From: Planctomycetota bacterium
Lineage (GTDB): Bacteria > Planctomycetota > Planctomycetia > Gemmatales > Gemmataceae
Assembly: GCA_016191165.1 (NCBI GenBank)
Contig: JACPPF010000040.1
Location: 1-64,000 of the forward strand
Direction of reading: 5' to 3'
DNA: 64,000 nucleotides
Shown here: one piece after another, positions 28,549 to 36,862 of the stretch
How the letters are laid out: each line of letters starts with the position of its first letter
Numbering within the stretch: position 1 is the first letter of the stretch
Program-made: the position numbers and the translations under genes
The notes under the pieces: model-generated
Told to the model about the DNA's origin: nothing
Seen by the model: the letters and a program-made list of their open reading frames with translations, nothing else
Databases searched by the model: none

Positions 28549-29871
28549 ATGATCCACACCATTCATGAGGCCGCGGAGGCGATCAAGGGACGCCGTGTTT
28601 CTCCCGTTGATCTTGTCGAGCAATGCTTTCAGGCCATCGACAAGTGGGAAAAGCACGTCCACGCCTGGGTATTCATCGATCGTGAATACGCCCTGGCCGA
28701 GGCCAAACGGCTGACCGCCGAACTGGCGAAGAATCGCTATCGCGGGCCGCTGCACGGCATCCCCATCGGCGTCAAAGACATCTACGACGTCTTCGATTGG
28801 CCCACCGCGTGCGGCTCAAAGCTGTGGGCGAACAGCATCGCCCGGCAAGACGCGGCCGTGGTCGCCTCGCTGCGCGAGGCCGGCGTAATATTCCTCGGCA
28901 AGACGGTGACGACCCAATGGGCCAGCTTCGATCCGCCGGTGACGAAAAACCCGTGGAACCTGAAGCATACACCCGGCGGCTCGAGCAGCGGCTCGGCGGC
29001 GGCGGTTGCGACGGGTATGTGCCTTGGCGCCCTGGGTTCACAGACCGGTGGGTCAATCACCCGGCCCGCATCGTTCTGTGGCATCGCAGGATGCAAACCG
29101 ACCTATGGATTGCTTCCGCTCGATGGCATCATGCCGCTCGCGCATTCGATGGATCATCCGGGGCCGATGGCGCACGATGTGATGGACCTGGCTCTTCTGT
29201 TGCGGGGCATCGCAGGGACTCATCACTCGCCCAAGAACTATGTGGAAAAGGCAGCGATCGCGTCAAGCCGCCCTCGGTTTGGTCGGCTGCGTCAACTTTT
29301 CGAGGAGCGCGCCGCCGAGTCGAGTCGCGAAATGATGGACGAAATCATGCACCGTTTTGCCGAGGACGGCGCCGAGATCGCGGAAGTCGCCCTGCCCGCA
29401 ACCTTCTCGGACATCATCCAGCGTCATCGCACGGTGATGGCCGTCGAGGCGGCGCAATATCACGAGGCTCGTTTTCGCCGTCACCCGGAAGACTACGGCC
29501 CGTGCATCACGCAACTTCTGGAGGAAGGCCTGGCCTGCCCGGCACCGGAGTATGCCCGCACGAAGGAACATCAGAACGAGCTGATTACCGCGATGTGGAG
29601 CGTCTTCGTCAACGGATTGGTACTTGTCTGCCCCGCCACCACGGGCCCCGCTCCGCTCGCGGACACGACCGGCGATCCCGCGTTCAACTCGCCGTGGAGC
29701 TATACGGGCTTGCCAACGATTTCGATCCAGACCGGCTATTACGCGGACGGGTTGCCGCTGGCGATTCAACTTGTCGCGGGGCCGAATCGCGAGGATTTGC
29801 TGTTCAGCGTCGCCGCGTGGTGCGAGAAGCGGCTTGCGATGCCGCCGCTGCATCCGCCGGAACCGGGCTAA
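28549..29871 (+). CDS. Amidase (GatA/amidase signature family)
   Basis: Product of 440 aa. The Ser-cisSer-Lys triad of the amidase signature family is visible: Lys in IPIGVKDIYD (about residue 75), Ser in TPGGSSSGSAAAVATG (about 143-158) and Ser in LGSQTGGSITRPASFCGIAG (about 163-182). GatA proteins are usually near 480 aa and sit with gatB/gatC; those are absent here, so a free amidase with unknown substrate is more likely. ATG follows AGAGGAA. A glycosyltransferase gene starts 54 bases downstream on the same strand. Confidence 0.85.
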   Translation: MIHTIHEAAEAIKGRRVSPVDLVEQCFQAIDKWEKHVHAWVFIDREYALAEAKRLTAELAKNRYRGPLHGIPIGVKDIYDVFDWPTACGSKLWANSIARQDAAVVASLREAGVIFLGKTVTTQWASFDPPVTKNPWNLKHTPGGSSSGSAAAVATGMCLGALGSQTGGSITRPASFCGIAGCKPTYGLLPLDGIMPLAHSMDHPGPMAHDVMDLALLLRGIAGTHHSPKNYVEKAAIASSRPRFGRLRQLFEERAAESSREMMDEIMHRFAEDGAEIAEVALPATFSDIIQRHRTVMAVEAAQYHEARFRRHPEDYGPCITQLLEEGLACPAPEYARTKEHQNELITAMWSVFVNGLVLVCPATTGPAPLADTTGDPAFNSPWSYTGLPTISIQTGYYADGLPLAIQLVAGPNREDLLFSVAAWCEKRLAMPPLHPPEPG

Positions 29872-29924
29872 GGAAAATCCCCACCAATCGCCGCGCCCAT
29901 GGTGGGGCTTGGAAAACTCCTCTC

Positions 29925-31043
29925 ATGCGTGTCGTCCATCTGATGGCCTCGCCTTTTTACGGCGGCCCCGAACGGCAGATGCTCGGTCTCGCCCGGCATT
30001 TGCCCGGCGATGTCGTGAGTGCCTTCCTTTCTTTCCCGGAGCGTGGCCTGGCGCAGGCCTTCCTCACCGAGGCACGCCGACATGGTTTCCAGGCGAAGGC
30101 GCTTCAGCACAACACGCCGCGCGTTCTGGCGTGCATCGGCGAAATCGCGGCGGAACTGCGCGATTCAAAAGCCGACCTCCTGTGTACAAGCGGGTACAAG
30201 CCGGACCTGATCGGCTGGCGGGCGGCGCGGCGCGTCGGCATTCCGGTGGTGTCGGTATCGCACGGCTGGACCGGGGCGACCTGGAAAGTTCGCCTCTACG
30301 AGGCGCTCGACCGCTGGGTGCTGCGCCGGCTCGACGCGGTGGTATGCGTCTCGCAAGCCCAGGCCGACAAGGTGCGCGCCGCCGGCGTGCCGGATACGAA
30401 AATTAACGTAATCCGCAACGCGATCGGTTCGGAAGCCTTTGTCGAGCCCAATCCAGAAGTCCGTGCGGAGATGGCGGCGTGGTTCAGCTATCCCCCGCAA
30501 TGGATTGTCGGCGCGGCCGGGCGCCTCAGTCCGGAAAAGGGATTCGATGTCTTGCTCAAATCGGCCGCCGTGGTATGCGAGGCCTATCCGAAGGCCGGTT
30601 TCATTCTCTTTGGCGACGGCCCCTTGCGGGCGAATCTGGAGCGTCAAGCGGCGGAATGGAAACTGCATGGCCGATTTATCTTCGCCGGATTCCGTACCGA
30701 CCTTGCGAAGTTCTTGCCGAACCTCGATCTGGGGGTCATGTCGTCGTTCACGGAAGGCCTGCCGGTGGCGCTCCTGGAAACGGCGGCAGCGGGGGTGCCG
30801 AGCGTTGCCACGTCGGTGGGCGGAATTCCCGAGGTGATCGCGGACGGGACCACAGGACTGCTGGTTCCCGCGGGCGATGCCGGCGCACTGGCGCGAAGCA
30901 TCGTCGAGTTGTTGCGCGATGACGCGCGCCGCCGCACGCTGGGCGAAGCCGCCCGCGCATCGGCGCGCCGCGATTTCTCGTTCGAGACGATGAGTAGCCA
31001 GTATCACACGCTTTTCAAACGTTTGACCCAAGCCCAGGGGTGA
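29925..31043 (+). CDS. Glycosyltransferase family 4 protein
   Basis: Product of 372 aa with the GT-B fold. The N-terminal half begins MRVVHLMASPFYGGPERQML. The C-terminal half carries AAGRLSPEKGFDVLL, LFGDGPLRANLE, VMSSFTEGLPVALLETAAAG and GIPEVIADGTTGLLVPAGD, the GT4 nucleotide-sugar-binding region. It likely transfers a sugar to a surface glycan. It is followed after 50 bases by a GT2 gene. The frame extends open far upstream across the amidase, but that part is only a shadow of the amidase gene. Confidence 0.9.
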   Translation: MRVVHLMASPFYGGPERQMLGLARHLPGDVVSAFLSFPERGLAQAFLTEARRHGFQAKALQHNTPRVLACIGEIAAELRDSKADLLCTSGYKPDLIGWRAARRVGIPVVSVSHGWTGATWKVRLYEALDRWVLRRLDAVVCVSQAQADKVRAAGVPDTKINVIRNAIGSEAFVEPNPEVRAEMAAWFSYPPQWIVGAAGRLSPEKGFDVLLKSAAVVCEAYPKAGFILFGDGPLRANLERQAAEWKLHGRFIFAGFRTDLAKFLPNLDLGVMSSFTEGLPVALLETAAAGVPSVATSVGGIPEVIADGTTGLLVPAGDAGALARSIVELLRDDARRRTLGEAARASARRDFSFETMSSQYHTLFKRLTQAQG

Positions 31044-31093
31044 GCGCAGCGAACCCCTGGGATCGTTTTCCCCCCTCCCGTACAATACACACC

Positions 31094-32248
31094 ATGTCTC
31101 CGCTCGAATGGCTCTTCTGGCTTTGCCTCGCGCAGGTCGCGTATACCTATTTTGGCTATCCGATCATTCTCGCAGTCTTGAGCCGGGTGCTGGGGCGCGA
31201 TCGGCAAATCGGCGCGCCGTCTTTTTCAGTCGCCTTTTTGCTGCCCGTTCACAACGAGGAACAAAACCTCGCCCGCCGGCTCGATGAGTTGACGCGCTTG
31301 ATCGAGCTCGCGAGGGTGTCCGGCGAGGTCATCGTCATCACCGATGGCTCCACCGACCGCTCCGCCGAGATCGCCCGTAGTTACGCCGATCGCGGGGTGC
31401 GCGTGCTAGAATTGCTGGAAAAACAGGGCAAGGCCGCCGCCCTCAGCGCTGGCGCGGCGCTGGCGCAAAGCGATCTGCTGATCTTCGCCGACGCGAGGCA
31501 GCGCTGGGCGGACGATGCCCTGACGCGCCTGATCGAGAATTTCGCCGATCCTACCGTCGGCGCCGTCAGCGGCGATCTCGTCCTGGAAAGCGCGCCCGGC
31601 GTGCTGGCAGGCGTTGGGCTTTACTGGCGCTTCGAGAAATGGCTGCGCAAGCAAGAAAGCCGGCTTGGTTCGCAGGTGGGTGTCACCGGCGCCATCAGCG
31701 CGGTTCGCCGTTCCCTCTTTCATCCGATCCCGCCGGGCACGCTGCTCGACGATGTCTTTTGGCCCATGCACGTCGTCCTGCAAGGCTTTCGCGTCGTTCA
31801 CGATGAGCGGGCGCTGGCGTTCGATCGGCTGCCCGATAATCCGCGCGACGAGTTTCGTCGCAAGGTCCGTACGCTGGCGGGGAATTTTCAGATGTTGACG
31901 TTGGTGCCGATGCGCGCGTTTCTTCCTATCGTCAATCGCGTCTGGTGCCAATGGATCTCGCACAAGCTCTTGCGCCTGGCGGCGCCGTGGGCGCTTATCG
32001 GAATGTTGGCAGGCAGTTTGTTTCTGCCGTGGGATGAGTTCGCGCTCGTCTTCTGGGGGCAGGTGGCCTGTTATGCTCTGGGGCTTCTGGGGGTGATTCC
32101 CGCGCTCGGGTCGCGCATGCGCTTGCTGGGGGCGGGGGCGTCGTTCTTGGTTCTGAACGCCGCGGCCTGGCTGGCGTTCTGGGTGTGGATCAGCGGGCGC
32201 GCGGGGCGGTCCTGGCACAAGGTGCAATATCAAGCGCCGACCGATTAA
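31094..32248 (+). CDS. Glycosyltransferase family 2 membrane protein
   Basis: Product of 384 aa. One N-terminal membrane helix precedes a GT-A domain (VAFLLPVHNEEQNLARRLDE, VIVITDGSTDRSAEIA, DLLIFADARQRWADDAL). The segment VGVTGAISAVRRSLFHPIPP and the LDDVFWP region are typical of processive GT2 enzymes such as poly-N-acetylglucosamine synthases. Three or four C-terminal membrane helices lie at about residues 295-365. No good ribosome site precedes ATG 31094; TACAAT lies just upstream (31081-31086). It pairs with the GT4 gene, suggesting a shared polysaccharide pathway. Confidence 0.88.
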   Translation: MSPLEWLFWLCLAQVAYTYFGYPIILAVLSRVLGRDRQIGAPSFSVAFLLPVHNEEQNLARRLDELTRLIELARVSGEVIVITDGSTDRSAEIARSYADRGVRVLELLEKQGKAAALSAGAALAQSDLLIFADARQRWADDALTRLIENFADPTVGAVSGDLVLESAPGVLAGVGLYWRFEKWLRKQESRLGSQVGVTGAISAVRRSLFHPIPPGTLLDDVFWPMHVVLQGFRVVHDERALAFDRLPDNPRDEFRRKVRTLAGNFQMLTLVPMRAFLPIVNRVWCQWISHKLLRLAAPWALIGMLAGSLFLPWDEFALVFWGQVACYALGLLGVIPALGSRMRLLGAGASFLVLNAAAWLAFWVWISGRAGRSWHKVQYQAPTD

Positions 32249-32290
32249 CGCCCGCGCGGCGCCAGGCGAGCGCTAAACGAAGACCGGGCA

Positions 32291-32884
32291 TTAGCGCCCC
32301 GGACTCTCTTTCTCCAGCGGCGTTACCCACAAATACACCCGGTGCTCGCGGCTGCCGTCCGACGGGCGGAAATTGATCTCCCGCTTGGGCCTGACGCCTT
32401 CCATGTTGAAATCGTGCGACACGATTCGGCACCCTGGCTTCAGCTTGTCAAGCTGCGGGATCAACTTCACGTTGAGCCGGGGCAGCAGATAAAGGGTGAC
32501 GACGTCCGCCTTGGACAGATCCAGCTCGAAGATGTCTTGCTGCTTGATGGTGACGAGGTTTTCGACGCGATTCTTCTTGACGTTTTCGAGCGATTCGCGC
32601 ACGCGCACCGGGTTGATGTCGAAGCCCCAGGCCCGGCTGCCGAACTTCTTCGCGGCGGTCACCGGAATGCGTCCATCGCCGCAGCCGAGGTCGTAGACGA
32701 TTTCGCCGGGGCGCACGTCGGCGAGTTCAAACATCTTGTCCACCACCTCCTGCGGGGTGGGGACGTAGATGACGTCGGGCTCACGCTGGGCCGGCTTGTC
32801 CTGGGAATACGCGGGGACCAGGACGACCAGTGCAGCCAGGACCAACACAGGGACGCACGGTGCAAGAAGGATAGCGCGTTTCAT
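32291..32884 (-). CDS. Exported class I SAM-dependent methyltransferase-like protein
   Basis: Product of 197 aa. A signal peptide or anchor (about residues 1-27) is followed by PTPQEVVDKMFELADVRPGE and methyltransferase motif I, IVYDLGCGDGRIPVTAAKK. Then come FDINPVRVRESLEN and DVVTLYLLPRLNVKLIPQLD. This compact fold is found in many planctomycete and proteobacterial proteins with a leader peptide; the target is unknown. ATG at 32884 follows GGAGAA. An export signal on a SAM-dependent enzyme is odd but typical of this subfamily. Confidence 0.82.
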   Translation of the reverse strand: MKRAILLAPCVPVLVLAALVVLVPAYSQDKPAQREPDVIYVPTPQEVVDKMFELADVRPGEIVYDLGCGDGRIPVTAAKKFGSRAWGFDINPVRVRESLENVKKNRVENLVTIKQQDIFELDLSKADVVTLYLLPRLNVKLIPQLDKLKPGCRIVSHDFNMEGVRPKREINFRPSDGSREHRVYLWVTPLEKESPGR

Positions 32885-32900
32885 GGTAGTTCTCCGGGCG

Positions 32901-34418
32901 TCAATCTCTTGGCTTGAAACGATCATCCGGCGCCGGCTTCGGGTCAGCGAGCGGATAGGACGTCTCGGTCATTTTAACTTCAGGTTGCCCGCCGCCCAGC
33001 CCGGAAAGCCAATATAGTGGCAAACCCAGGAAGAGCGGGATGAAGCCGAGGAGGGAGATCCAGCCGGCGTAATTGATCGCTGACACGAAGCCGAACAGGC
33101 ACATGCCGCAAAAGATGATTGGCAGAATTGGATACCAGGGCGCCTTCAGTTCAAACGGCCGGACAATGTGCGGGTCGCGTGCGCGCAGAGCAAACATGGA
33201 GAAACCGGTGAGCAGGAAAAAGATCCAGAAGACGGGTGCGCCGCCGGCATAGAGGGTATTGAAGCCGCCGAAGTATTGTCCCCAGGGGATGTTTCGGATG
33301 CCCAATTGTTCAAGCGCGTCGTTGATGCCGTTTCGTCCCGTATCGGTGCCAACGACGAGAATCATCGAGATACTCACCGCTCCCTGGGCCAGCAGAGACC
33401 AGATGGGCGCCTTGAGCGTGGCGTTCCAGTGGCCCAGCAGTGCGAACACGCGATGCTCAGCGCCCAGCGAGAGATAGACGCGCGAGCCCGTGAAGATCAA
33501 CCCGTTGATGGCGCCCAGCGCTGACGCCATGACCAGGATCGCGATGAGTTTCCCGCCGAATGGGCCGAATGCTTTTGTCATCACGTCCGCCGCAATGGTC
33601 GGGCGAAACTTGGTGGCATCCTCGAACCCCAGGCTAAGGATATAGGCGAAATTCACTAGCAGGTAGATGACGGTGATGCCGACGGTGCCAAGCAGGAGCG
33701 CCTTGGTGATATTGCGGCGATCGCGCAGGTCGGCGGCGACGAAGGCGGCATCGTTCCAGCCGCCATAGGCGTAGAGGACGAGGATGATGGCAAGGGGTAT
33801 TCCCGGCGCCGTGGGACCAACCGTATGGCCGCCGACCGAAAAGGCGTCGGACGCCGGCGCCCATAACGCGGCCAGGACGATAAGTACCATGCCGACCATT
33901 TTCAGAATCACCAGGCCATTCTGAACCCATTTGCCGAGCACGACGCCGAAAAAGTTCATGATCGTCAGCACGGCCACCGCGCCGACGCCGGCCTGGACTG
34001 CGAAAAGGTCTCGTTCCGCGTCGTCGGTGATGCCGAGCAAACCCGCGGAGTATTTGCCGAACACAAACGCCATCGCCCCGGTGCTGGTGGAAAGCACGAC
34101 GGCAAGTTGAGCCCAGCCGAACAAGAAACCGATGCAGCGATCGAAGCCGCGGCTAAGGTAAACGTAATCGCCGCCATAACGGGGATAGGTGGTGGCAAGC
34201 TCGGCGTAACACAGCGCGCCAATGAACGACAAGACACCGCAGAAAAGCCAAACGCCCAGACCGGCCCAGGGCGTCGCCACGTTGCCGAAAATCGTCGGCG
34301 GCGTTTCAAAGATGCTGGCCCCGATGACAATGCCGACGATGATGCTGACCGTGTCCCAAAGGCTGAGTTGCCCGTGTCCAGGGCCGCTGGCTTGATTTCC
34401 CGACGTCGATTCGCTCAT
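32901..34418 (-). CDS. APC family amino-acid permease
   Basis: Product of 505 aa with about twelve membrane helices. The first helix motif is SLWDTVSIIVGIVIGASIFE, typical of APC permeases (G-I-G-x-G-I-F region). Also visible are CYAELATTYPRYGGDYVYLS and LYAYGGWNDAAFVAADLRD. It is close to LAT/serine-threonine exchanger-like members. The substrate cannot be told from sequence. ATG at 34418 has GGAG 11 bases upstream. Confidence 0.9.
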   Translation of the reverse strand: MSESTSGNQASGPGHGQLSLWDTVSIIVGIVIGASIFETPPTIFGNVATPWAGLGVWLFCGVLSFIGALCYAELATTYPRYGGDYVYLSRGFDRCIGFLFGWAQLAVVLSTSTGAMAFVFGKYSAGLLGITDDAERDLFAVQAGVGAVAVLTIMNFFGVVLGKWVQNGLVILKMVGMVLIVLAALWAPASDAFSVGGHTVGPTAPGIPLAIILVLYAYGGWNDAAFVAADLRDRRNITKALLLGTVGITVIYLLVNFAYILSLGFEDATKFRPTIAADVMTKAFGPFGGKLIAILVMASALGAINGLIFTGSRVYLSLGAEHRVFALLGHWNATLKAPIWSLLAQGAVSISMILVVGTDTGRNGINDALEQLGIRNIPWGQYFGGFNTLYAGGAPVFWIFFLLTGFSMFALRARDPHIVRPFELKAPWYPILPIIFCGMCLFGFVSAINYAGWISLLGFIPLFLGLPLYWLSGLGGGQPEVKMTETSYPLADPKPAPDDRFKPRD

Positions 34419-34557
34419 CGCGGTGATGCTCCGACTAAAAATGCGCGCAGGGACAGCGGTTCTTTTTAAGCGGAAACGCCTGTGATTGCCAATCAATTCG
34501 TGGGATTTTATGGGCGGCGCCGGCGCCGCGCTCCCCTTCGGGTCGCGGCAAAACAAG

Positions 34558-35745
34558 TTACACTTCGCGGATGCCGGTCTCGCTCGATTGCCCGTGGGCG
34601 GGCGGAGTGCCGTTGGCCGAGTCCCCCGGGCCAGGGAAAGGCAACAGGGGCGATGTCGGCGGTTCGTCGTCCTTGAAATCGGTCGAGCTCATCAAGTCGG
34701 CCCACACGCGCCAGCCCGGCACGTGATGCAACACCGCCTTGATCCCCGCCATGATCGGCATCGCCAGGAACAACCCGGTCGGTCCCCACACCAGCGGCCA
34801 AAACAAACACGCCAGCATCACCGTGGTCGCGTTCAGGTCCATATTTCGGCCCATGAGCAACGGCACGATCAGCCAGCCCTCGACCAAGATCACGACCCAG
34901 TAGAGGATCATGATGACAATCGGCACAGCAGGGTGCTCGGTCGAAATGAACGCGTCCAGAAACGGCGGCACCGCCGCGAGGACCGGGCCAAAGTAGGGGA
35001 TGTAGTTGAGAATAGCGAGCAAGATCGCCCAGGTCCACGCCTGGCTCAGCCCGAACATCTGGAAGATCACCCCCATCACCACGGCCAGACCGAGGTTGAC
35101 AATCGTGCGCCAGACCAGGTACGTGCGCACCTGCATGGCCATTTCCAGTAAGACCTCTGTGGCTTTCGCCTGCACTTCCGGACTGGGACCGAAGATGGCC
35201 GCGAAACGGCGCGCCAGCATCTTGCCCTCTAGCAGCACGAAGAAGGTGGTGAACAAGATCAGAATCACCTGCCAGGCCCAGTTGGCGCTGTACATGCTTA
35301 TCTCGCGGAGGATGCTCGGTGCCCAGGTATTCAGGTATTGAAAAACCTGAATCTCGCGAATGGCAACGGGATTCCGGGGAAAGCTTTCCTCATCCAGAGG
35401 CACGGGACTGACTTTTTCCAGGTTATTGCGCAATTTCTTGTAGGTGTCGATGATCTTGGCCTCGTCCGACATGCGGGTAACGACCCGAAGGACGGAGCCG
35501 GAAAAGACGAAGAAGATCAGCAGATTGAAAAGAACCAGAGTCAAGATGACGACGACGCAGGCCGCAGACCACTGAATCTTGGTTTTCTCCTGGAGCCAGG
35601 CCGCCGCTGGACCGAGTACGGTCGCCAGCAGGAGCGCCACCAGGAGCGGGACAACGACCGCCTCCGCCAGGCGCAACGCGATAACGCCCGCCAGAAGGAG
35701 GCCTATGCTGATGCCGATTCGCCCGGCCGTTGTTAACGGAAACAT
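34558..35745 (-). CDS. AI-2E family transporter (PerM-like)
   Basis: Product of 395 aa with about eight helices in the AI-2E exporter (UPF0118/PerM) arrangement. An N-terminal pair of helices is followed by a periplasmic or cytosolic domain of about 100 aa, then the conserved LAILNYIPYFGPVLAAVPPF and the C-terminal VWGPTGLFLAMPIMAGIKAV. Such proteins export autoinducer-2 or act as cation/solute transporters; specificity is unknown. ATG follows GGAGGTTCC. Confidence 0.9.
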   Translation of the reverse strand: MFPLTTAGRIGISIGLLLAGVIALRLAEAVVVPLLVALLLATVLGPAAAWLQEKTKIQWSAACVVVILTLVLFNLLIFFVFSGSVLRVVTRMSDEAKIIDTYKKLRNNLEKVSPVPLDEESFPRNPVAIREIQVFQYLNTWAPSILREISMYSANWAWQVILILFTTFFVLLEGKMLARRFAAIFGPSPEVQAKATEVLLEMAMQVRTYLVWRTIVNLGLAVVMGVIFQMFGLSQAWTWAILLAILNYIPYFGPVLAAVPPFLDAFISTEHPAVPIVIMILYWVVILVEGWLIVPLLMGRNMDLNATTVMLACLFWPLVWGPTGLFLAMPIMAGIKAVLHHVPGWRVWADLMSSTDFKDDEPPTSPLLPFPGPGDSANGTPPAHGQSSETGIREV

Positions 35746-35795
35746 GGAACCTCCAGCCGCTTGCGGCTTGGTGTTCGCGCCACGCCGCGCGAGCG

Positions 35796-36662
35796 CTAGA
35801 CCGCATGTTGTAGTATCGCCGCGCGCAGCGTGTTGTGCAACAGCATTGTGATGGTCATGGGGCCAATTCCGCCTGGAACGGGCGTGATGGCGGACGCAAT
35901 TTCCTTAACGCCGTCAAAATCGACGTCGCCGACGAGCTTGCCGTCGGGCGTGCGGTTGATGCCGACATCGACGACGACGGCGCCTGGCCGGATCATGTCC
36001 TTTTTCAAGAACCGCGCCTGCCCGATGGCCACGACGACGATGTCGGCTTGTTTGGTCAGCGCGGCGATGTCGGGCGTTTTGCTATGGCACACGGTGACGG
36101 TCGCGTTGCCGCCTTCGCCTTTTTGCATCAGCAAAAGCGCGAGCGGCTTTCCCACGATGTTGCTACGGCCCACGATGACCACGTGCTGGCCCTCGACGCG
36201 AATATTGTTCCGTACCAGGATTTGCTGTACGCCAAAAGGCGTACAGGGGAGGAAGCGCGGCGTGCCGGCGGTCAGGAGGCCGAGGCTTTGCGGGCCGAAG
36301 CCGTCCACGTCCTTGAGCGGGGCGACCGCGTCGATGATCGCGCTTTCGTCGATGCCTATGGGCAAGGGAAGTTGGACCAGAATGCCGCTCACTTGCGGGT
36401 CGGTGTTGAGCTGCGCGATCAGGTGCAGCAAATCGGGTTGCGTGGTGTCCGCCGGAAGCTGGTGTAGCCAGCTCTGGATGCCGGCTTGATCGCAAGCCTT
36501 GCGTTTGTTGCGCACGTAAACCTGGCTGGCGGGATTATCGCCAACGAGCACCGCGGCGAGCCCAGGCCGAATGCCGAGCGTTTCGGTCAGCTCGGCGACC
36601 TGGGCGGCGATTTCGCCTTGCATAGTTTGCGCCAGGAGTTTGCCATCGAGTATTTGCGTCAT
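35796..36662 (-). CDS. folD: Bifunctional methylenetetrahydrofolate dehydrogenase/cyclohydrolase
   Basis: Product of 288 aa that interconverts 5,10-methylene- and 10-formyl-tetrahydrofolate. The active lysine is in YVRNKRKACDQAGI. GILVQLPLPIGIDESAIIDA and VVIVGRSNIVGKPLALLLMQ are the family signatures, and TPVPGGIGPMTITMLLHNTL closes the protein. At the end of the first signature it has VDGFGP where VDGFHP is commoner. The intergenic stretch before the AI-2E gene carries a repeat of the GCTTGCGGCTTGG type. Confidence 0.95.
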   Translation of the reverse strand: MTQILDGKLLAQTMQGEIAAQVAELTETLGIRPGLAAVLVGDNPASQVYVRNKRKACDQAGIQSWLHQLPADTTQPDLLHLIAQLNTDPQVSGILVQLPLPIGIDESAIIDAVAPLKDVDGFGPQSLGLLTAGTPRFLPCTPFGVQQILVRNNIRVEGQHVVIVGRSNIVGKPLALLLMQKGEGGNATVTVCHSKTPDIAALTKQADIVVVAIGQARFLKKDMIRPGAVVVDVGINRTPDGKLVGDVDFDGVKEIASAITPVPGGIGPMTITMLLHNTLRAAILQHAV

Positions 36663-36862
36663 TTTCGCCCTTGTGTAACCGCGGGTTCGACCTCGTTTAG
36701 CCGCTGGCCTTTGGCCAGCGGCGCGCTTCGCCCTATAGCGGTTTTATACCGATTCGCGCTTCCGCCGGGGAACTTTGTGGCATACAATAGCGTCAAAGCA
36801 ACGCCCCGTTGTGCAGCCTGCTGGTCTGCGCCCAGAGTGGAGAAAAACGCGAGGGAGCGTCG

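Noticed and set aside
28797-29924. In-frame extension of the GT4 glycosyltransferase upstream over the amidase
   Set aside because: The extension is in another frame of a solid amidase gene and lacks family similarity; ATG 29925 begins the known GT4 fold.
31081-31093. TACAAT just before the GT2 start as a leaderless promoter
   Set aside because: No acceptable -35 element at the right distance; the gene is probably read from the GT4 transcript.
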